Shown here: piece by piece, positions 10,451 to 21,162 of the stretch
Numbering within the stretch: the stretch's first letter is position 1
Layout of the letters: every line of letters begins with the position of its first letter
Assembly (NCBI GenBank): GCA_037903475.1
Contig: JBAJFG010000180.1
Location: 732,091 to 796,090 of the forward strand
DNA from: Ancylostoma caninum
Lineage: Eukaryota; Nematoda; Chromadorea; Rhabditida; Ancylostomatidae
Length of the DNA stretch: 64,000 nucleotides
Direction: 5' to 3'
The notes under the pieces: generated by a model
The model's database searches: none
What the model was told of the DNA's origin: nothing
What the model saw: the letters and a program-made list of their open reading frames with translations, nothing else
Translations under genes and position numbers: made by a program

Positions 10451-13400
10451 GGAGTTCGAGCGGAAGTAATGGACGATATAACGGAGTAGATGCGGGGTAC
10501 GAAGAGTGATTCTTCAGGGGCGTTTGGATAAATTCCTTCTTCTACTAGGGCGTTGACTTCTTGACGGACTTTCCTTGCGCGTTTCTTGGTGGTGAAGTTG
10601 CTTGCTAGTTGGAACATTGCTGAGGCGGCGGTGTTTGAGGCTCTACGAATAAACCATATTTTTACGGCGCATATGCATAAGCCAATAAGTAGCAGTAGGA
10701 CAATAGCGGGAATGGTTATCCAAAGTAATAGGTTGATCAAGGACCATCTGATAGTTTCAACGCCTGCGGAAAGTTTCTCGGTAGTCTTATTGTAGATGGA
10801 AGACAATGAATTTCCTACGGCTGCTCCAGCATTTTTCAGTTGCAAGAGGGTGTTTTCCAAAATTCCTCTTTTGTGCAATTTGTTCTGCAAAGCACTGTAT
10901 TCCTGTTGTAGGTGCTGGATTTGGAATCGCATAGTGGGAGCAGAGTTGAGAGAGAGGTGTTGGTAGAGGGGCGGTGCGTCAAACAGGAATGGTTTAGCGT
11001 TTTCACTGTTTAGCATATTCGGTGGAAGTAACGGTTGAGTCTGCTTTGGGTGTAGGATGGAAATGTATGGACACGATGTTTCTGTAGCAGTTTGAACTAG
11101 ATCCAATGTGCCTGGGATGGAGAACCATAGCTGTTCATCGATTTGTACTGGTAAGAGGTTATAGCATGTTTCATTGACTTTATGGTCTAGATAGACATGC
11201 GTGGCTTCCATTCTTCTGCAACGTGTTACTAGGAGTTCATCATTGGCTAAAGTGGCAGATACGTCGGATTTTCCAAGGAGAGTCCGTGCTGCCCAGGTCG
11301 GATCAGCACGGCTAAGCTCATGAATCTTCTGGTTGTTCAGGTATTGACGAATGCAAATGTTATTGAAGGTGCGACGCATATTCTTTAGGCTTGGGACGCG
11401 GGGAGGCATATCTTCGCGTGCATTTGAGATGGATTTCTTGATCATAACTAGTGATTTCCGAGGAGTTAACATTGCATTCTGGGGGAAGTCTTCGTAATAA
11501 TCGGGAAATCCTTCTGAGGTAAGAACGTAGTTTAAGGGAGAAATTTGCTCTTTCAGTGACTGTTGCTTGGCGCTTTTCATTGTGGTGGAAATGGTAGAAG
11601 TAGCTAAAGTGGTAACACGAGGAATGATGGTCGTTGGTGGGATCGTGCTCGTTGGAGGAGAGGGGGGTGTTGATGTTACGCTTGGTTTAAGAGTAGTTGG
11701 CGCCGAAGTTGGCTTAGAAGTTGTTGTGGTTGGCTGTGAAGTGGTCTTTAGCGATGTTCTAGGTGTCGACTGTACGACTGGCTCTGGTTTTCGCGACTCT
11801 ACTGGCGGAGGAACGTAAGCTGGTACAAGAGTGGTTGCCTTCGTGGTTGTAATTGACGAGGTTAGCGGTGGTATGGGCGTTGTAAATAGAGTCGGGGTGG
11901 TTTTAGTAGTATATACGACTCTCGTTGTGGGGGTAGGCGTTATTGTGGTTGTGGTGGTTGGTCGGAGGGTGGTGATTATTGACGCCTTCGTCGTAGTTGT
12001 AGTAGGAGGTGTTTTCATAGTGGTTGTCGTCTGAATTTTAACCGTGGATAAGGGTACTGCGGTAATCTTCTGGGTTTTAGTTGTAGATGGTGGTGGCACG
12101 CTAGTTGTTGGAAGTGGCGTGGTGGAAAGGTCCAACTTAAGAAGATCTTCATCTTGGAAGAACGGTATTATTCTATTGGGTTGCTTACCAGCTGTAGGAA
12201 TATCTATCTCTAGCACTCCAAATTCCTGCGCTAAGTACTCATCAAAAATATCGGTGGTCCCTTGCTCTAGATCTTGTTTTATTGAGAGTTCGGCATAATT
12301 CAACGGTCTTTTAGAAGGAATGGATCGGAGCCATGACAGTTGTCGGAAGCGGTATTCGCCGTAACGTATGGTTCGCAATGCGCTTATGCGGACGTCTTCA
12401 GACGCATACAATTGGCTTCGTCGGTAGAAATCCTGGTTGGTTACGTTCCATTGCTTAATTTCACGAAGAAGTCTTGGATCTTTTATAGGCAGCGTTTCTA
12501 CATGAGGAAGTTTAGATAGTTCGGTAATGCCGAATAGTCTTTGGATTAGCGGGAGTGTCTGATACGGAACTTGATCATAACGGGACTGTCTGTTTTCGTT
12601 GTCGGTGAGATAGCGAGCGTCACGTTTCCATCGTTTCCCAGGGGTATTATCCATGATGAAATCTTGGACCATGATATTAGGTGATATGTTCGGAAATGAC
12701 ACTAGGTGCTTGGAGGTAGTGAGGTAGCTATTATAGATGTTACACTGTCGCATCAGGTTGGTTCTAAGGAGATGGTCGAAATTGAATTCAAAAGCGAGCT
12801 CCTGTTCTGGTAGGAGGATGTATTTCATGCTAACAAGGGCATCATATTCACCTATTTCTCCAAATCTGCACCAGGGGGTGATCTGGACTGGTTCCCAAAT
12901 GACAGTTTCCTGAGGGGTTTGACAGTTTCCCATCGAGAGTGAGCAATTATCCAGGTTAGCTAGAGTGCTTAGGATCGATTCGCCGTCAAATGATGCTATT
13001 TCTCCTTGTTCGATCGAGTATACGCTACGTAGATATAGATTTGTGCCCCAGAGCGGCAATTTCGCGTTTTCGTCTTCTATTCCGTTGGTGGTTTTTAGGC
13101 CAGGAGAAATCTCAGTCAATGAGTGACCGTGTATAGTTCCGGCGGCTGCGGCGGAACGGCATTCTTCTGGCGAAATTGAAATGCGTTGGCGATCTACCAC
13201 AGTGCGGCGCGTGCGAATGTAAAGAAAGTTATGAACAGATACTTTAATAAGGTCTCTGTAGCATCTGTGGGCTGTCATTCGCAGTGGATTGCTGTTTTCG
13301 GCGTATAACTTTATCGTGGTCTCTATCATAGGTTCTTCCGTGTTTACGCTACATTCGACGAGCTTAGGAAGTGAGAGTACATTGGGAAATGGGCTATTTC

Positions 13401-13490
13401 CACAAATTTGGAATGCTTGAGTCGCTGCGCCTGGTACGCAAAGGGTGGCGACCATGGCGATTATACAGAGAAAATTGACGTTTTGCGCTG
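10451..13490 (-). CDS. Envelope-like glycoprotein domain inside the Gag-Pol frame
   Basis: Between Gag and protease, in the same open frame, lies a region of about 1000 residues built like a viral surface glycoprotein. It has a hydrophobic signal-like segment (residues about 208-226, FLCIIAMVATLCV), a Cys-containing ectodomain with N-x-S/T sites, and a dibasic furin-type site RWKRD near residue 490. A Thr/Pro-rich mucin-like stalk runs from about 663 to 850. A second Cys-containing domain follows, then a helical stretch and one strong membrane helix (about 1118-1146, LLLWITIPAIVLLLLIG) ahead of a basic tail. I cannot assign a fusion-protein class from sequence. Env normally lies downstream of pol; here it interrupts Gag-Pol. 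No stop or frameshift is visible. Confidence 0.75.
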
Positions 13491-14045
13491 CGGTGGGAAA
13501 TCTTGATGGTTGGTTGTATGGCTGGGCACCTTGTGCGCCCGATGCAATCGCTGGTTGTGGATTGTTGGGGTTGAGAGGAGTTTGTTGCGGATATTGCGGA
13601 AACATGAAGTTGAATGGGTTATACCCTTGGTTCTGGAAGCGAGATGGGTTGTAGAAGTTGCGGCTATTCCAGAAGTTTCGGAAGGTATTCCCGAAGAACC
13701 GGCGAGTGTTTGGAAGGTTTCTACGATTGGCGGGATTGAAGCGAGACATGAAATTTGGTCCTCTGTTGAATCTTGGGTTGTATTGCTGTCGTGGAGGAGG
13801 AGGTTTACCGCGTTGGGGTATTCGGGCGACTTGCTTTGGCGGCTGATTTCGTTGTTGTAGGAAGTTGACTTGTTTTTGCAGTTCTTCGACTTTATCGTCC
13901 AACACGAGAGCATTGATGCTTTCTAAGATCTCTCGTTCTTCACGACGTTCTTGTTCGAGGATCCTTTGCTCTTTTTCAGCGTTAGCGACTGCAGTTTCGA
14001 AATCTGGTGGGTCTGGCAACCTTCTTATTGCTTTCCTGATATCTG
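13491..14045 (-). CDS. gag: C-terminal Gag part (basic, no zinc knuckle)
   Basis: First part of the long frame, separated from the rest of Gag by the nested DNA transposon. Residues 30-85 form a charged coiled coil (EKEQRILEQERREEREI). Residues 90-200 are an Arg/Asn/Pro/Phe/Gln-rich basic segment such as RFNRGPNF and NPSRFQNQGYN. It has no cysteines, so no CCHC nucleocapsid knuckle; RNA binding would have to rely on the basic segment. The first 18 codons of the open frame (14046-14100) come from the transposon's terminal repeat, not from Gag. Removing the insertion and one copy of its 3-bp duplication leaves the Gag frame in phase. Confidence 0.8.
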
Positions 14046-14075
14046 TGCCCGTAGTAATCCCCCCCTCAGCCCAGC
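14046..14075 (+). repeat. Left terminal inverted repeat of the DNA transposon
   Basis: 30 bp beginning TGCCCGTAGTAATCC, a perfect inverted match to 20292-20321. Followed by the hairpin CTCGGTTGG...CCAACCGAG (about 14080-14105). Confidence 0.9.
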
Positions 14076-14255
14076 CGAACTCGGTTGGCTGGCATCCCAA
14101 CCGAGCTGGGATCAGGGCAGACCCAGCCGAGCGGCAGCCGATAGCATCGATTGCTCAGGCAGCTGATCTCCGGTGTGGATCACTGCCTGTCCAATCGATG
14201 CATCATGGCACATTGCTGTAAAGGGAACGACTGCTCGCACTTGTGAACACTGTGA

Positions 14256-14320
14256 CCGACTGGATAGTGCAGTGGTGATGTGAAGCAAACAACGGAGGTT
14301 CGAATCCCCTTGAAGGATGC
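14256..14320 (+). ncRNA. tRNA-like sequence with Pol III A and B boxes
   Basis: TAGTGCAGTGG (14263-14273) matches the A-box consensus TRGYNNARNGG, and GGTTCGAATCC (14297-14307) matches the B box. The 23-bp gap is shorter than in a normal tRNA, and acceptor and anticodon stems do not form convincingly, so this is a tRNA relic or SINE-like promoter, not a functional tRNA. A hairpin AGCAGTGA...TCACTGCT follows at 14515-14550. Confidence 0.3.
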
Positions 14321-15157
14321 GCTTTTGCAATGCCGTTTTCCTGCTGCATTTGCTTCGCAAACTCAAACCACTTGGATGTCTCATACTGTGTTGCAAAGGG
14401 GTTGAAGACAATTAGTGATGCATATAGTAAAATGCAATAATTCCCCCCTGCAGGTGTGTCAGAATTTACGGTAGTCACGTTATCTATCCAGCGAAGATCT
14501 TTTATATGTGACAGAGCAGTGAACCCTAAACGGGAGGTCGAATCACTGCTACTTTTATTGGTATTGAATTGATTTCGGCATCCTAATCCAGCACTCTACT
14601 TTCCTTCAAGTCACTTCAGATATAAAAGATTTTCAATTGTTCACTCAATCAGAACACTGATTTTTTTGTTCTTGTACATATTTGCTGCGCTTCCATTTCC
14701 TGAGGCAGGTCGACCGAAGCACATTCATTGTCATCGTACGCTCGCAAAGCTTCGCTTCTGTAGTTCTGCCCTACAACGAATGTCTACGAATCCCAGTCTT
14801 CCATGTTGTTACTGCTACTGAGCCAATGTGATGATGAATATGACGTGTATCGTGTGGAACAAATCCGTTGATTTCATCATAATTTCACTTCATGATAAAT
14901 TCACAACAGTCAACACGCAAGGACATCCGAAAGAGTCAAAACTGCAGTAGCAAACACAAAGTACCAACGACACCAACTTAACGAAAACTTCAACACTAAC
15001 TGTAACTGGGTATGTATGCCAAAAAACAATGATAACTGACTCGTATCCAATATAAATAGATCATTTGTAAGAAGCAAAGATTAAGATAAACATAACCAAA
15101 AAAAAAGAACAGAATGTCTACATGCACCCCTTGTGAGTATAGCTGTCGTACTTCAGA

Positions 15158-16578
15158 TCAGCGGTTGCCATTCGCAGCCTTGGTGCCAGGCTGACCAGCG
15201 CCTCCTTGTTGTTGCTGCCAGTAGCTGAAATTAATTGTCAAACAGCTACACAAACACGATGTACGAACTGAAATGTAGGTAACAATCTTACTTCGCCCAC
15301 TGCTACATAACCTGTGGATTGATGTAGTACTGTGCATAGTAATTGTAATACTGTTGTTGAGCCTGAGCAGCAGCAGCTGCTGCTGCTCCACCTGGTCCAC
15401 CAGTGGCAGGAGGGCCATAACCACTGCTACCAGTAGCCAGTCCTCCGTAACCATAGGCGCCTTGCCCATAATTACTGTAACCTTGCTGACGTTTCTCCGA
15501 CTGAAACAATACGTGAATTAAAAGCATGAATACGAGCACTCCTATCTAACTTACATCACTCGTCTTTCCCCATGAACAACGGATAGTATTGCAAGATCAC
15601 CACCGTTCATCCTTAGAATCGCTCGACAAGCACACTCCTTTGAGTCGAATTTCACGAAAGCGTAGCCTTGCACTTTGAAAATTCGCACTTCAAGGATGCG
15701 GCCAAACTGTCCAAACGCCTCTCGATCGTCTTCTTCTGAAAAAAACTACTGACGTACGCCACATCTAGAGTTCTGTTGGAAGCAACTATCATAACGGGAT
15801 TAAATTACGTTCGTACCTCATGTTTTGGGTACAACCACAACACAAAACCGTATCCCTTCGACTTCAGTGTAGTCATATCGCGAATAACTTTCGCATCACT
15901 GGAACAAATATAATAGTAGAGAACAATGAAGTTTTGTAAAGAAGTAGACCAGTAATGGAGTGCATTTCGGTTTGAACGTAGAAGTCCCATGGACAATTTA
16001 TACCGGATGCGTACGATTGACGTGCGCCAGACGCGCATAGACGAAGATTTCGCAAACATGTGACTCTAGGCTGCGTCCGGGTCCTATTCTTCATCCTATA
16101 GAAGCACGCGCGTCGGTTGCACGCATCCGGTATAAGTTGCACCTTAGGGTTTACTGCAGTCTAGAAATGGGAAGAGGGAAGAGAACATACCTGACGTCTC
16201 CAAATGGTGCAAACGCTTCCTTGAGCGCTTTATTATCAATTTCAGGTGAGAGATCACCAACAAACACATGGAAATGTTCTGAAAAATATTTTTGCAATAC
16301 ATTCTATTTGTCTCAAAATGATCTTCATGTCAAGAAAATACCTATTGCTAGCATGCAAATAATTTATGAACGGAACTTACTGCTAGTATCCACTTTTAGT
16401 TGTTGCTGTCCTGGCTCAACTGCCCAATTGACTTTCATTTCCTACAGAGCATTGTGAAACCACTGCTTTAAATGACAAGCAATCTGTTTGAGAAGAAGTA
16501 ATATGCATCTTATCAAGCAGCTTATGCAGCCATATTGTGGTCCGAAAACTCAACAAACGCATAGGGATCATTGGTGCC
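15158..16578 (-). pseudogene. Broken TIA-1/ROX-8-type RNA-binding protein gene copy
   Basis: Exons on the minus strand, in order: 16578 to about 16490 (RRM1, GTNDPYAFVEF), 16441-16381 (EMKVNWAVEPGQQQ), 16278-16191 (RRM2 start, [15 protein letters not shown]), 15898-15817 (SDAKVIRDM...KGYGFV), 15735-15555 (RRM3, AFGQFGRILEVRIF), 15500-15292 (Gln/Tyr/Gly/Ala-rich C-terminus) and 15224-15158 (WQQQQGG to the stop). Splice signals are mostly preserved. These are hallmarks of the TIA-1/TIAR family, which binds U-rich RNA and acts in splicing and stress granules. Defects: several stops in the RRM1 exon, a stop at 15303-15305 where Gln is expected, a 1-nt deletion late in RRM3, the end of RRM2 missing, and no first RRM1 exon found. 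Lies wholly within the DNA transposon. Confidence 0.85.
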
Positions 16579-17294
16579 CTGAAATGAGACTGGATAAGAT
16601 TCCGGGAAGTGCACAGATTGCTACACACTTGGAAGATCCAGGGTTTCCCCTCTCTAGGTGAACTCTCAAAGACGTGATGGCTAACTTAACTCATGCGCGT
16701 CGCAAAAACTACAAAAAGAAGAATGGAAAAAGAACGGAGAAATAATAAAGAAAATCATAATGAAAGCGTATGTGGTAAATGGATACTCTTCGAGGCTGCA
16801 GTTTGCGACGAGGTCGAAACTACAAGTACGTACGCTGGTTACCCATGCAGTCGGCGCACCTGCGAAGGGGACTCATTGTGGAAAGCCGGCAAATGACATG
16901 AGCAATCTAATGAAAGTGAAAACAGCAAAAGTGCGCAGAGCGCTATGCCGAAAACAAAAGTTAGGGAAGACCAAGTTACTTACCACCAGACCCGCTCGTT
17001 AGAAAAAGAGAAAAATAAAAGAAAAAAGAAACTCGCTTCTCGCAAGAAGAGCACGCTATAACGGGCGGCAAGGTGAAGGTCCCCCCCCTGGCTCGGGTAA
17101 AAGTGAAGGTTGCGTGAGCAGGATACTCAGGGTATTCCACTTATGCGGCAATGACAAGGAAAACCATTTGGCACGAATGTATTCAAAAACGGATTACTAC
17201 GAAAATGTATAAGGACTAGGCGAACGGGGAAACAAAAAACACCAGCAAATTTGCTAAAGATCACGGAAAGCGTAAGCATGGACAGACCACAGAC

Positions 17295-17429
17295 CTGCTC
17301 TGTTAACTTGTCAGGATTCTCTGTGACCTTCTTGACACCGGCGACAATGTGTTCGGGGTATGTTTGTCGTTCGCTTCCATTGAAAAGTGTTCGACGCATA
17401 CTAGCAAATTGAACTCCTGTGTGCAAAAT
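17295..17429 (-). pseudogene. Isolated exportin-7-like exon
   Basis: A 135-nt open exon (45 codons) with a perfect acceptor (CATTTCAG) and donor (CAG|GTCTGT) on the minus strand. The peptide contains SMRRTLFNGSER and EHIVAGVKKVTENPDKLTEQ, which resembles the exportin-7/RanBP16 segment I remember as SER...HLV.GVK.ILENP; this is recognition from memory, not a search. No flanking exportin exons were found, so it is a fragment carried in the DNA transposon. It could instead belong to another karyopherin. Confidence 0.5.
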
Positions 17430-18173
17430 CTGAAATGATCCGATGTAGACGTAGAGCGGAGATCAAGAATAACTATTAGGATTTGTACCTTTTCAAAAGC
17501 AAAAGCCAAAAGAACCAAGCACGTATTGAGGCGTGCGCTGTTTTGTGGGAAATATAACATGGAGGAGTATTATAGTATGAGGGAATAATAGTAATAGTAT
17601 GGAATAGAAAGTGATAGTGATAGTAACTACCCTTCTGCTCCTGTCCTCCCCTCCCATCACTCCTCAAACAATGTATGCTCAGCAACTATGTAGCTTTACT
17701 TTACCGTAAGGAAGTGGAAAATGCGTAATACGCTAAGGAGTAGTTATCGACAGGAAGGAACAGGTGCATACTTAAAAGTGTAAGCATTATCGTCACGAAA
17801 AAAAAAAAAAACAAGAAGAAAGCATTGGGATAAAAAGTTGAGGGAAAAACAGAAAAAAAAAACAAAAAAAGTCGAACCAAACAAGAAGAATAAACTGACT
17901 ACAGCAGGAGGATTACTCGTAGTAGTATACGGCGATGAAGTATGAGCTTGCGATGAGCACCCGTTGCTGGATGAGAATGTCGTACAACGGGGATGGCGGC
18001 GTCCTTTTGTTTCTAGCCAGTAGTTCAGATGATCCTGCCAGTTGTGCGCGATCAGCGCGGAGGTGAGCACTCAATGAAGTTGAAGGCAGGTACCTGAAGA
18101 ACCCAATCATTAGCAACAAAAGCAACAAGTGCATCTGAGATCAACTCAATTTTCAGGGGGAACTGAACAGAGG

Positions 18174-18404
18174 CAGTGAGCGTCGATGGCAGTGGCCTTT
18201 CCGCGGCCTCGAGAAGGACGCCGTCCGCCAGGATTGATGTCGTCTGCCGCCGTTCCCGGTTTTGAGGATTTTCGATTAAATCGGGAAGAAAATCGCTTAG
18301 AAATAGCATTCTGGCGGCAGAAGACATCGATTCCGGCGCGCATGGAGCGGTTGCGCTGCGTCCTTCGCAAGCCGGGGAAAGGCCACAGCCATCGACGCTC
18401 ACTG
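18174..18404. mobile_element. 231-bp foldback MITE
   Basis: Terminal inverted repeats CAGTGAGCGTCGATGGC (18174-18190) and its complement (18388-18404), followed by imperfect arms (GTGGCCTTTCC...AAGGACGC on both sides). It has no coding capacity. No target duplication is clear. It splits an open minus-strand segment (about 18065-18180) that may have been an exon. Confidence 0.65.
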
Positions 18405-18832
18405 TACCTAAATTTGTGAAAAGTCCATAAAATCAATTTCATCACGTCGAATGCGTAACATATTCAAGATCAGCGCGTTCCACTATCCCTGTACGCAAGC
18501 CTTCGGGGGTCGTTTATTTTTCAAGTTCGGTGTGGATAGCATCAGACCACTGAGCTATGACAGCACCGATTTCCAGGCAGATAACCGACCTTTTTGCTGC
18601 TGTGGTCCATTTTTTTTGCTTAAGGCCTTCCGAAAAAAAACTTCCAAATAAAATATTAAACCTGACAAAACCTTTAGGACTAAAATCGAACGAAATAGTC
18701 AATCACCTTGACTTTCATATTATTTCACGACAAAACACAACGTCGCGAATGAAAAACCACATCCTCGGGGTAAGTAAAAGCAATTGTTAGCAACACTGCA
18801 CACCCTTTCCATAACACTACAAATGAACCCAC

Positions 18833-19691
18833 CTGCTTTTTCGTGAACCCAAGCGACTTTAGATTCTTAGAAATGAAATTTTGCTTCAATTCAGGGTGCG
18901 CTTCGTCGGGTTCTTTGCACGGCTGAGCTTCTCCTAAAACAATGGAGATGAAATTAACGGAGTACCTGAGTAGACATGCTGGCCTGTTATGACAGACTTA
19001 GATATCTGCTAGTTTTCATATTGGCACACCGACTGAGATCAGATCAGTTACTATATCACTTAATGCTAGCACCCGAAGACAGCCACCAACAGTGAGTAAA
19101 GTTTCATACTGATTATGGTAAAACGCAGTATTTTGTCTCATAGGTGGAAAGTCAATAAACAAGTGGACGGCACAGAAAAAAAAAACAGGAATTTTCACTC
19201 AGGCATGATAGTCGCCCTCATTTCTGGGCAGAATACATAATTCCAGCAATCTCAAACGTTAGTGATTTCGTTACCGTCAAAGAATGTTTCCATGGTGTAC
19301 AGGAATAAAACAAGGAGGAGAAATGAAAGTATTCGGTAATTTTTGTGAATCAAGCGTCTGAGCATTTTTTGACTTTGGTAGTTAAAGCCAAAACTTCTAA
19401 CGAATGATATTTATCACTAGATATAGGAGCGAAATACATAGGATATGGATGGATGAATTGAAGACGATACGCTCGCAACTCACAAACGAATTAAATCAAG
19501 TCACAACATTGCTGAATGTCAACCAAACCGAGCATAGCAAAAGCTTCAGGACTCGTAACTCACAAAAATGTGCCTAGAACCCGCGTGAAATCGAGAACAC
19601 AACAAAAGACCGCTCACCAGGTGTGGGAGGCTTGATAGCTGGACAAGTGACCGCTGCCGGCTCAACTTCTGGATGTGCACGTTGATCAACT
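18833..19691 (-). pseudogene. Two exons of an unrecognised captured gene
   Basis: Exons 19691-19617 and 18933-18833 (minus) have good splice sites and join in phase: the first ends in IKPPTP and the second begins GEAQPCKEPDEAHPELK and ends SLGFTKKQ. A third possible piece lies at about 18180-18065 (IELISDALVAFVANDW), interrupted upstream by the foldback MITE. I do not recognise the protein. It is in the same orientation as the TIA-like and exportin-like fragments. Confidence 0.4.
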
Positions 19692-20028
19692 CTAGAACAT
19701 CACATGTTCAAATGGCAGAACAAATTAGAGGAATGGAAACCGATATCATATTTCGGGTGATGTCAGAACGCTGCAAACATCCTGCGCAGCAAAAAATGTG
19801 GTAGTGAACGTCGAGAATAACAAACCCTGAGCAAAACTATTTTGGAGAATCAAGACAATGGAACAGGTTCAAGAAAATCCAAGCACCAAGTTCAAAGTCG
19901 GCAAATACAGCAGCCCGATGAATTGCATCATCGGCCTAAAATTCTCTTTGCGCGGAAAACTCGTCCAAACGGAATTTTCACGCCTAAATGTTGTGAGCCC
20001 ACACTACGCAATTTTACACGGGCTGACC

Positions 20029-20110
20029 GAAATAGTGGGTCAGCCGAGGAGAGTCACGTAAGTTGCTCACGAGCAACTTACGCGCGCCTACTCGGCTGAC
20101 CCACTATTTC
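20029..20110. repeat. 82-bp double palindrome near the transposon end
   Basis: Outer perfect 20-bp arms at 20029-20048 (GAAATAGTGGGTCAGCCGAG) and 20091-20110. Inner perfect 12-bp arms CGTAAGTTGCTC (20057-20068) and GAGCAACTTACG (20071-20082) around AC. An alternative stem GGCTGACC/GGTCAGCC begins at 20021. Confidence 0.85.
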
Positions 20111-20291
20111 TTCTTTTCTTTGGCAGCCGAGCCGGAAGCCGAGCTGGGCTGGGCCTCAGCTAAGCTGGGATGGGAAATAGGCATCCGATCACGCTCGGCT
20201 TACCCCTCGGCTGCCTATCCTACAACATGGGAAGGCAGCTGAGCTGCTTTTGGACGAGTTTTTTGGCAGTCGACTGGGTCATCCCAGCTCA

Positions 20292-20321
20292 GCTGGGCTG
20301 AGGGGGGGATTACTACGGGCA
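20292..20321 (-). repeat. Right terminal inverted repeat of the DNA transposon
   Basis: Perfect 30-bp inverted copy of 14046-14075; the target duplication CTG follows at 20322-20324. Confidence 0.9.
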
Positions 20322-20324
20322 CTG

Positions 20325-21162
20325 GTCGTAGTCCTTTAATGAAGAAGTCGATTGCGAGCTTGTTAGGTACGGTTTTATCTTCTCCTTGGAACGCTATCTT
20401 TGTTTTAGCGAGGATCTTCTTGGCAAATTCGCCTACTGAGTCCTGGCGCATATTATGGAGTTCATCGCGGATGTTACTAAGCATTGCCTGGTTCTTAAAC
20501 TTCTTAGCGAGAGCGGTTACTGTCGTTTCCCAATTTGATTTTTCGTCGTCGGTGAGGCTTTGATACTTGAGTTTCGCTCCGCCGGTGAGGTACAACGGGA
20601 GTAAGCTTCTAGCATGATGGTGTGGGATGTTTAGACTTTCCACTAAGTCCTTAAATTCGTCCAGGAATTCCTCAAAGGTCTTATCCGTATCTCCCGAGAA
20701 TTTCTCTACTCTATTTCCCAGTAGCTTGCATGAAGCATATAAGGTTGGTACATCCGGGTTGAACATTGCGGATCTCCTAGGGGTCTCTTCCAATTTAGCA
20801 AGGGTTTCTTTTGATCTGTTTACACTTGCTCTTAAGTTTTCTATGAGCGTTCTCACAGGAGACTTACTTTCCGGGGTCTCAATCTTGCTAGGGGGTGGAG
20901 ACTCCGTCTTGGCAGTTGTTGGTTTCCTTAGGCTTACTCTACTAGTGCGCGGAGTTTCAGCAGGCTCCAGACTTCTGTTCAGATATTTTTCTCTGGCTTC
21001 GTCGTATCGAAGTCTGCGTTGTGTTCTAGAGGAGGGTTCTCTGCTTTCTGGTGGAGTTCGAGACAGTTTGGTAGGGCTAAGTTTGAAGAATAAAGGAAAT
21101 ATTTTTTTTGATTTTAGAGCGACTGCGCTATCCGGAAGATGGTGGATTGGAAGATTTGAAGC
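20325..21162 (-). CDS. gag: Gag N-terminal and capsid-like region
   Basis: Open on the minus strand from just after a stop at 21163-21165 down to the DNA transposon. The first about 100 codons are Ser/Pro/Arg-rich. Then comes a capsid-like helical region with the retrotransposon Gag signature FSGDTDKTFEEFLDEF, and later TVTALAKKFKN and DSVGEFAKKI. Its last residues before the insertion are FFIKGLRP. There is no ATG in the first 130 codons: the first in-frame Met is near 20766. The true start is therefore probably in an upstream exon (the minus strand reads CAATCTAAG just before the open frame) or the N-terminal part is untranslated. The frame continues for 36 codons into the transposon terminal repeat before a stop. 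Confidence 0.75.

Larger units (their letters stand above)
14046..20321. mobile_element. 6.3-kb non-autonomous DNA transposon carrying host gene fragments
   Basis: Perfect 30-bp terminal inverted repeats (TGCCCGTAGTAATCC..., 14046-14075 and 20292-20321) are flanked by the 3-bp duplication CTG at 14043-14045 and 20322-20324. Subterminal regions carry many CAGCCGAG/CAGCTGAGCTGGGAT-type motifs on both strands. It interrupts the Gag frame of the gypsy element, so it inserted after that element. No transposase frame is seen. The cargo is broken exons of host genes on the minus strand (TIA-type RNA-binding protein, exportin-7-like exon, an unrecognised gene) plus a small foldback MITE. This resembles Pack-type gene capture. 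The 3-bp duplication and TGCCC ends do not let me name a superfamily. Confidence 0.85.

Noticed and set aside
11567..12298. Plus-strand Val/Gly-rich open frames
   Set aside because: They are antisense shadows of the Thr/Pro-rich mucin-like stalk of the glycoprotein; the composition mirrors ACN/CCN codons.
14256..14320. Functional tRNA gene
   Set aside because: A and B boxes match, but spacing is short and stems do not fold into a cloverleaf; kept only as tRNA-like.
14046..20321. Helitron as explanation for gene capture
   Set aside because: Helitrons lack terminal inverted repeats and target duplications; this element has perfect 30-bp TIRs and a 3-bp duplication.
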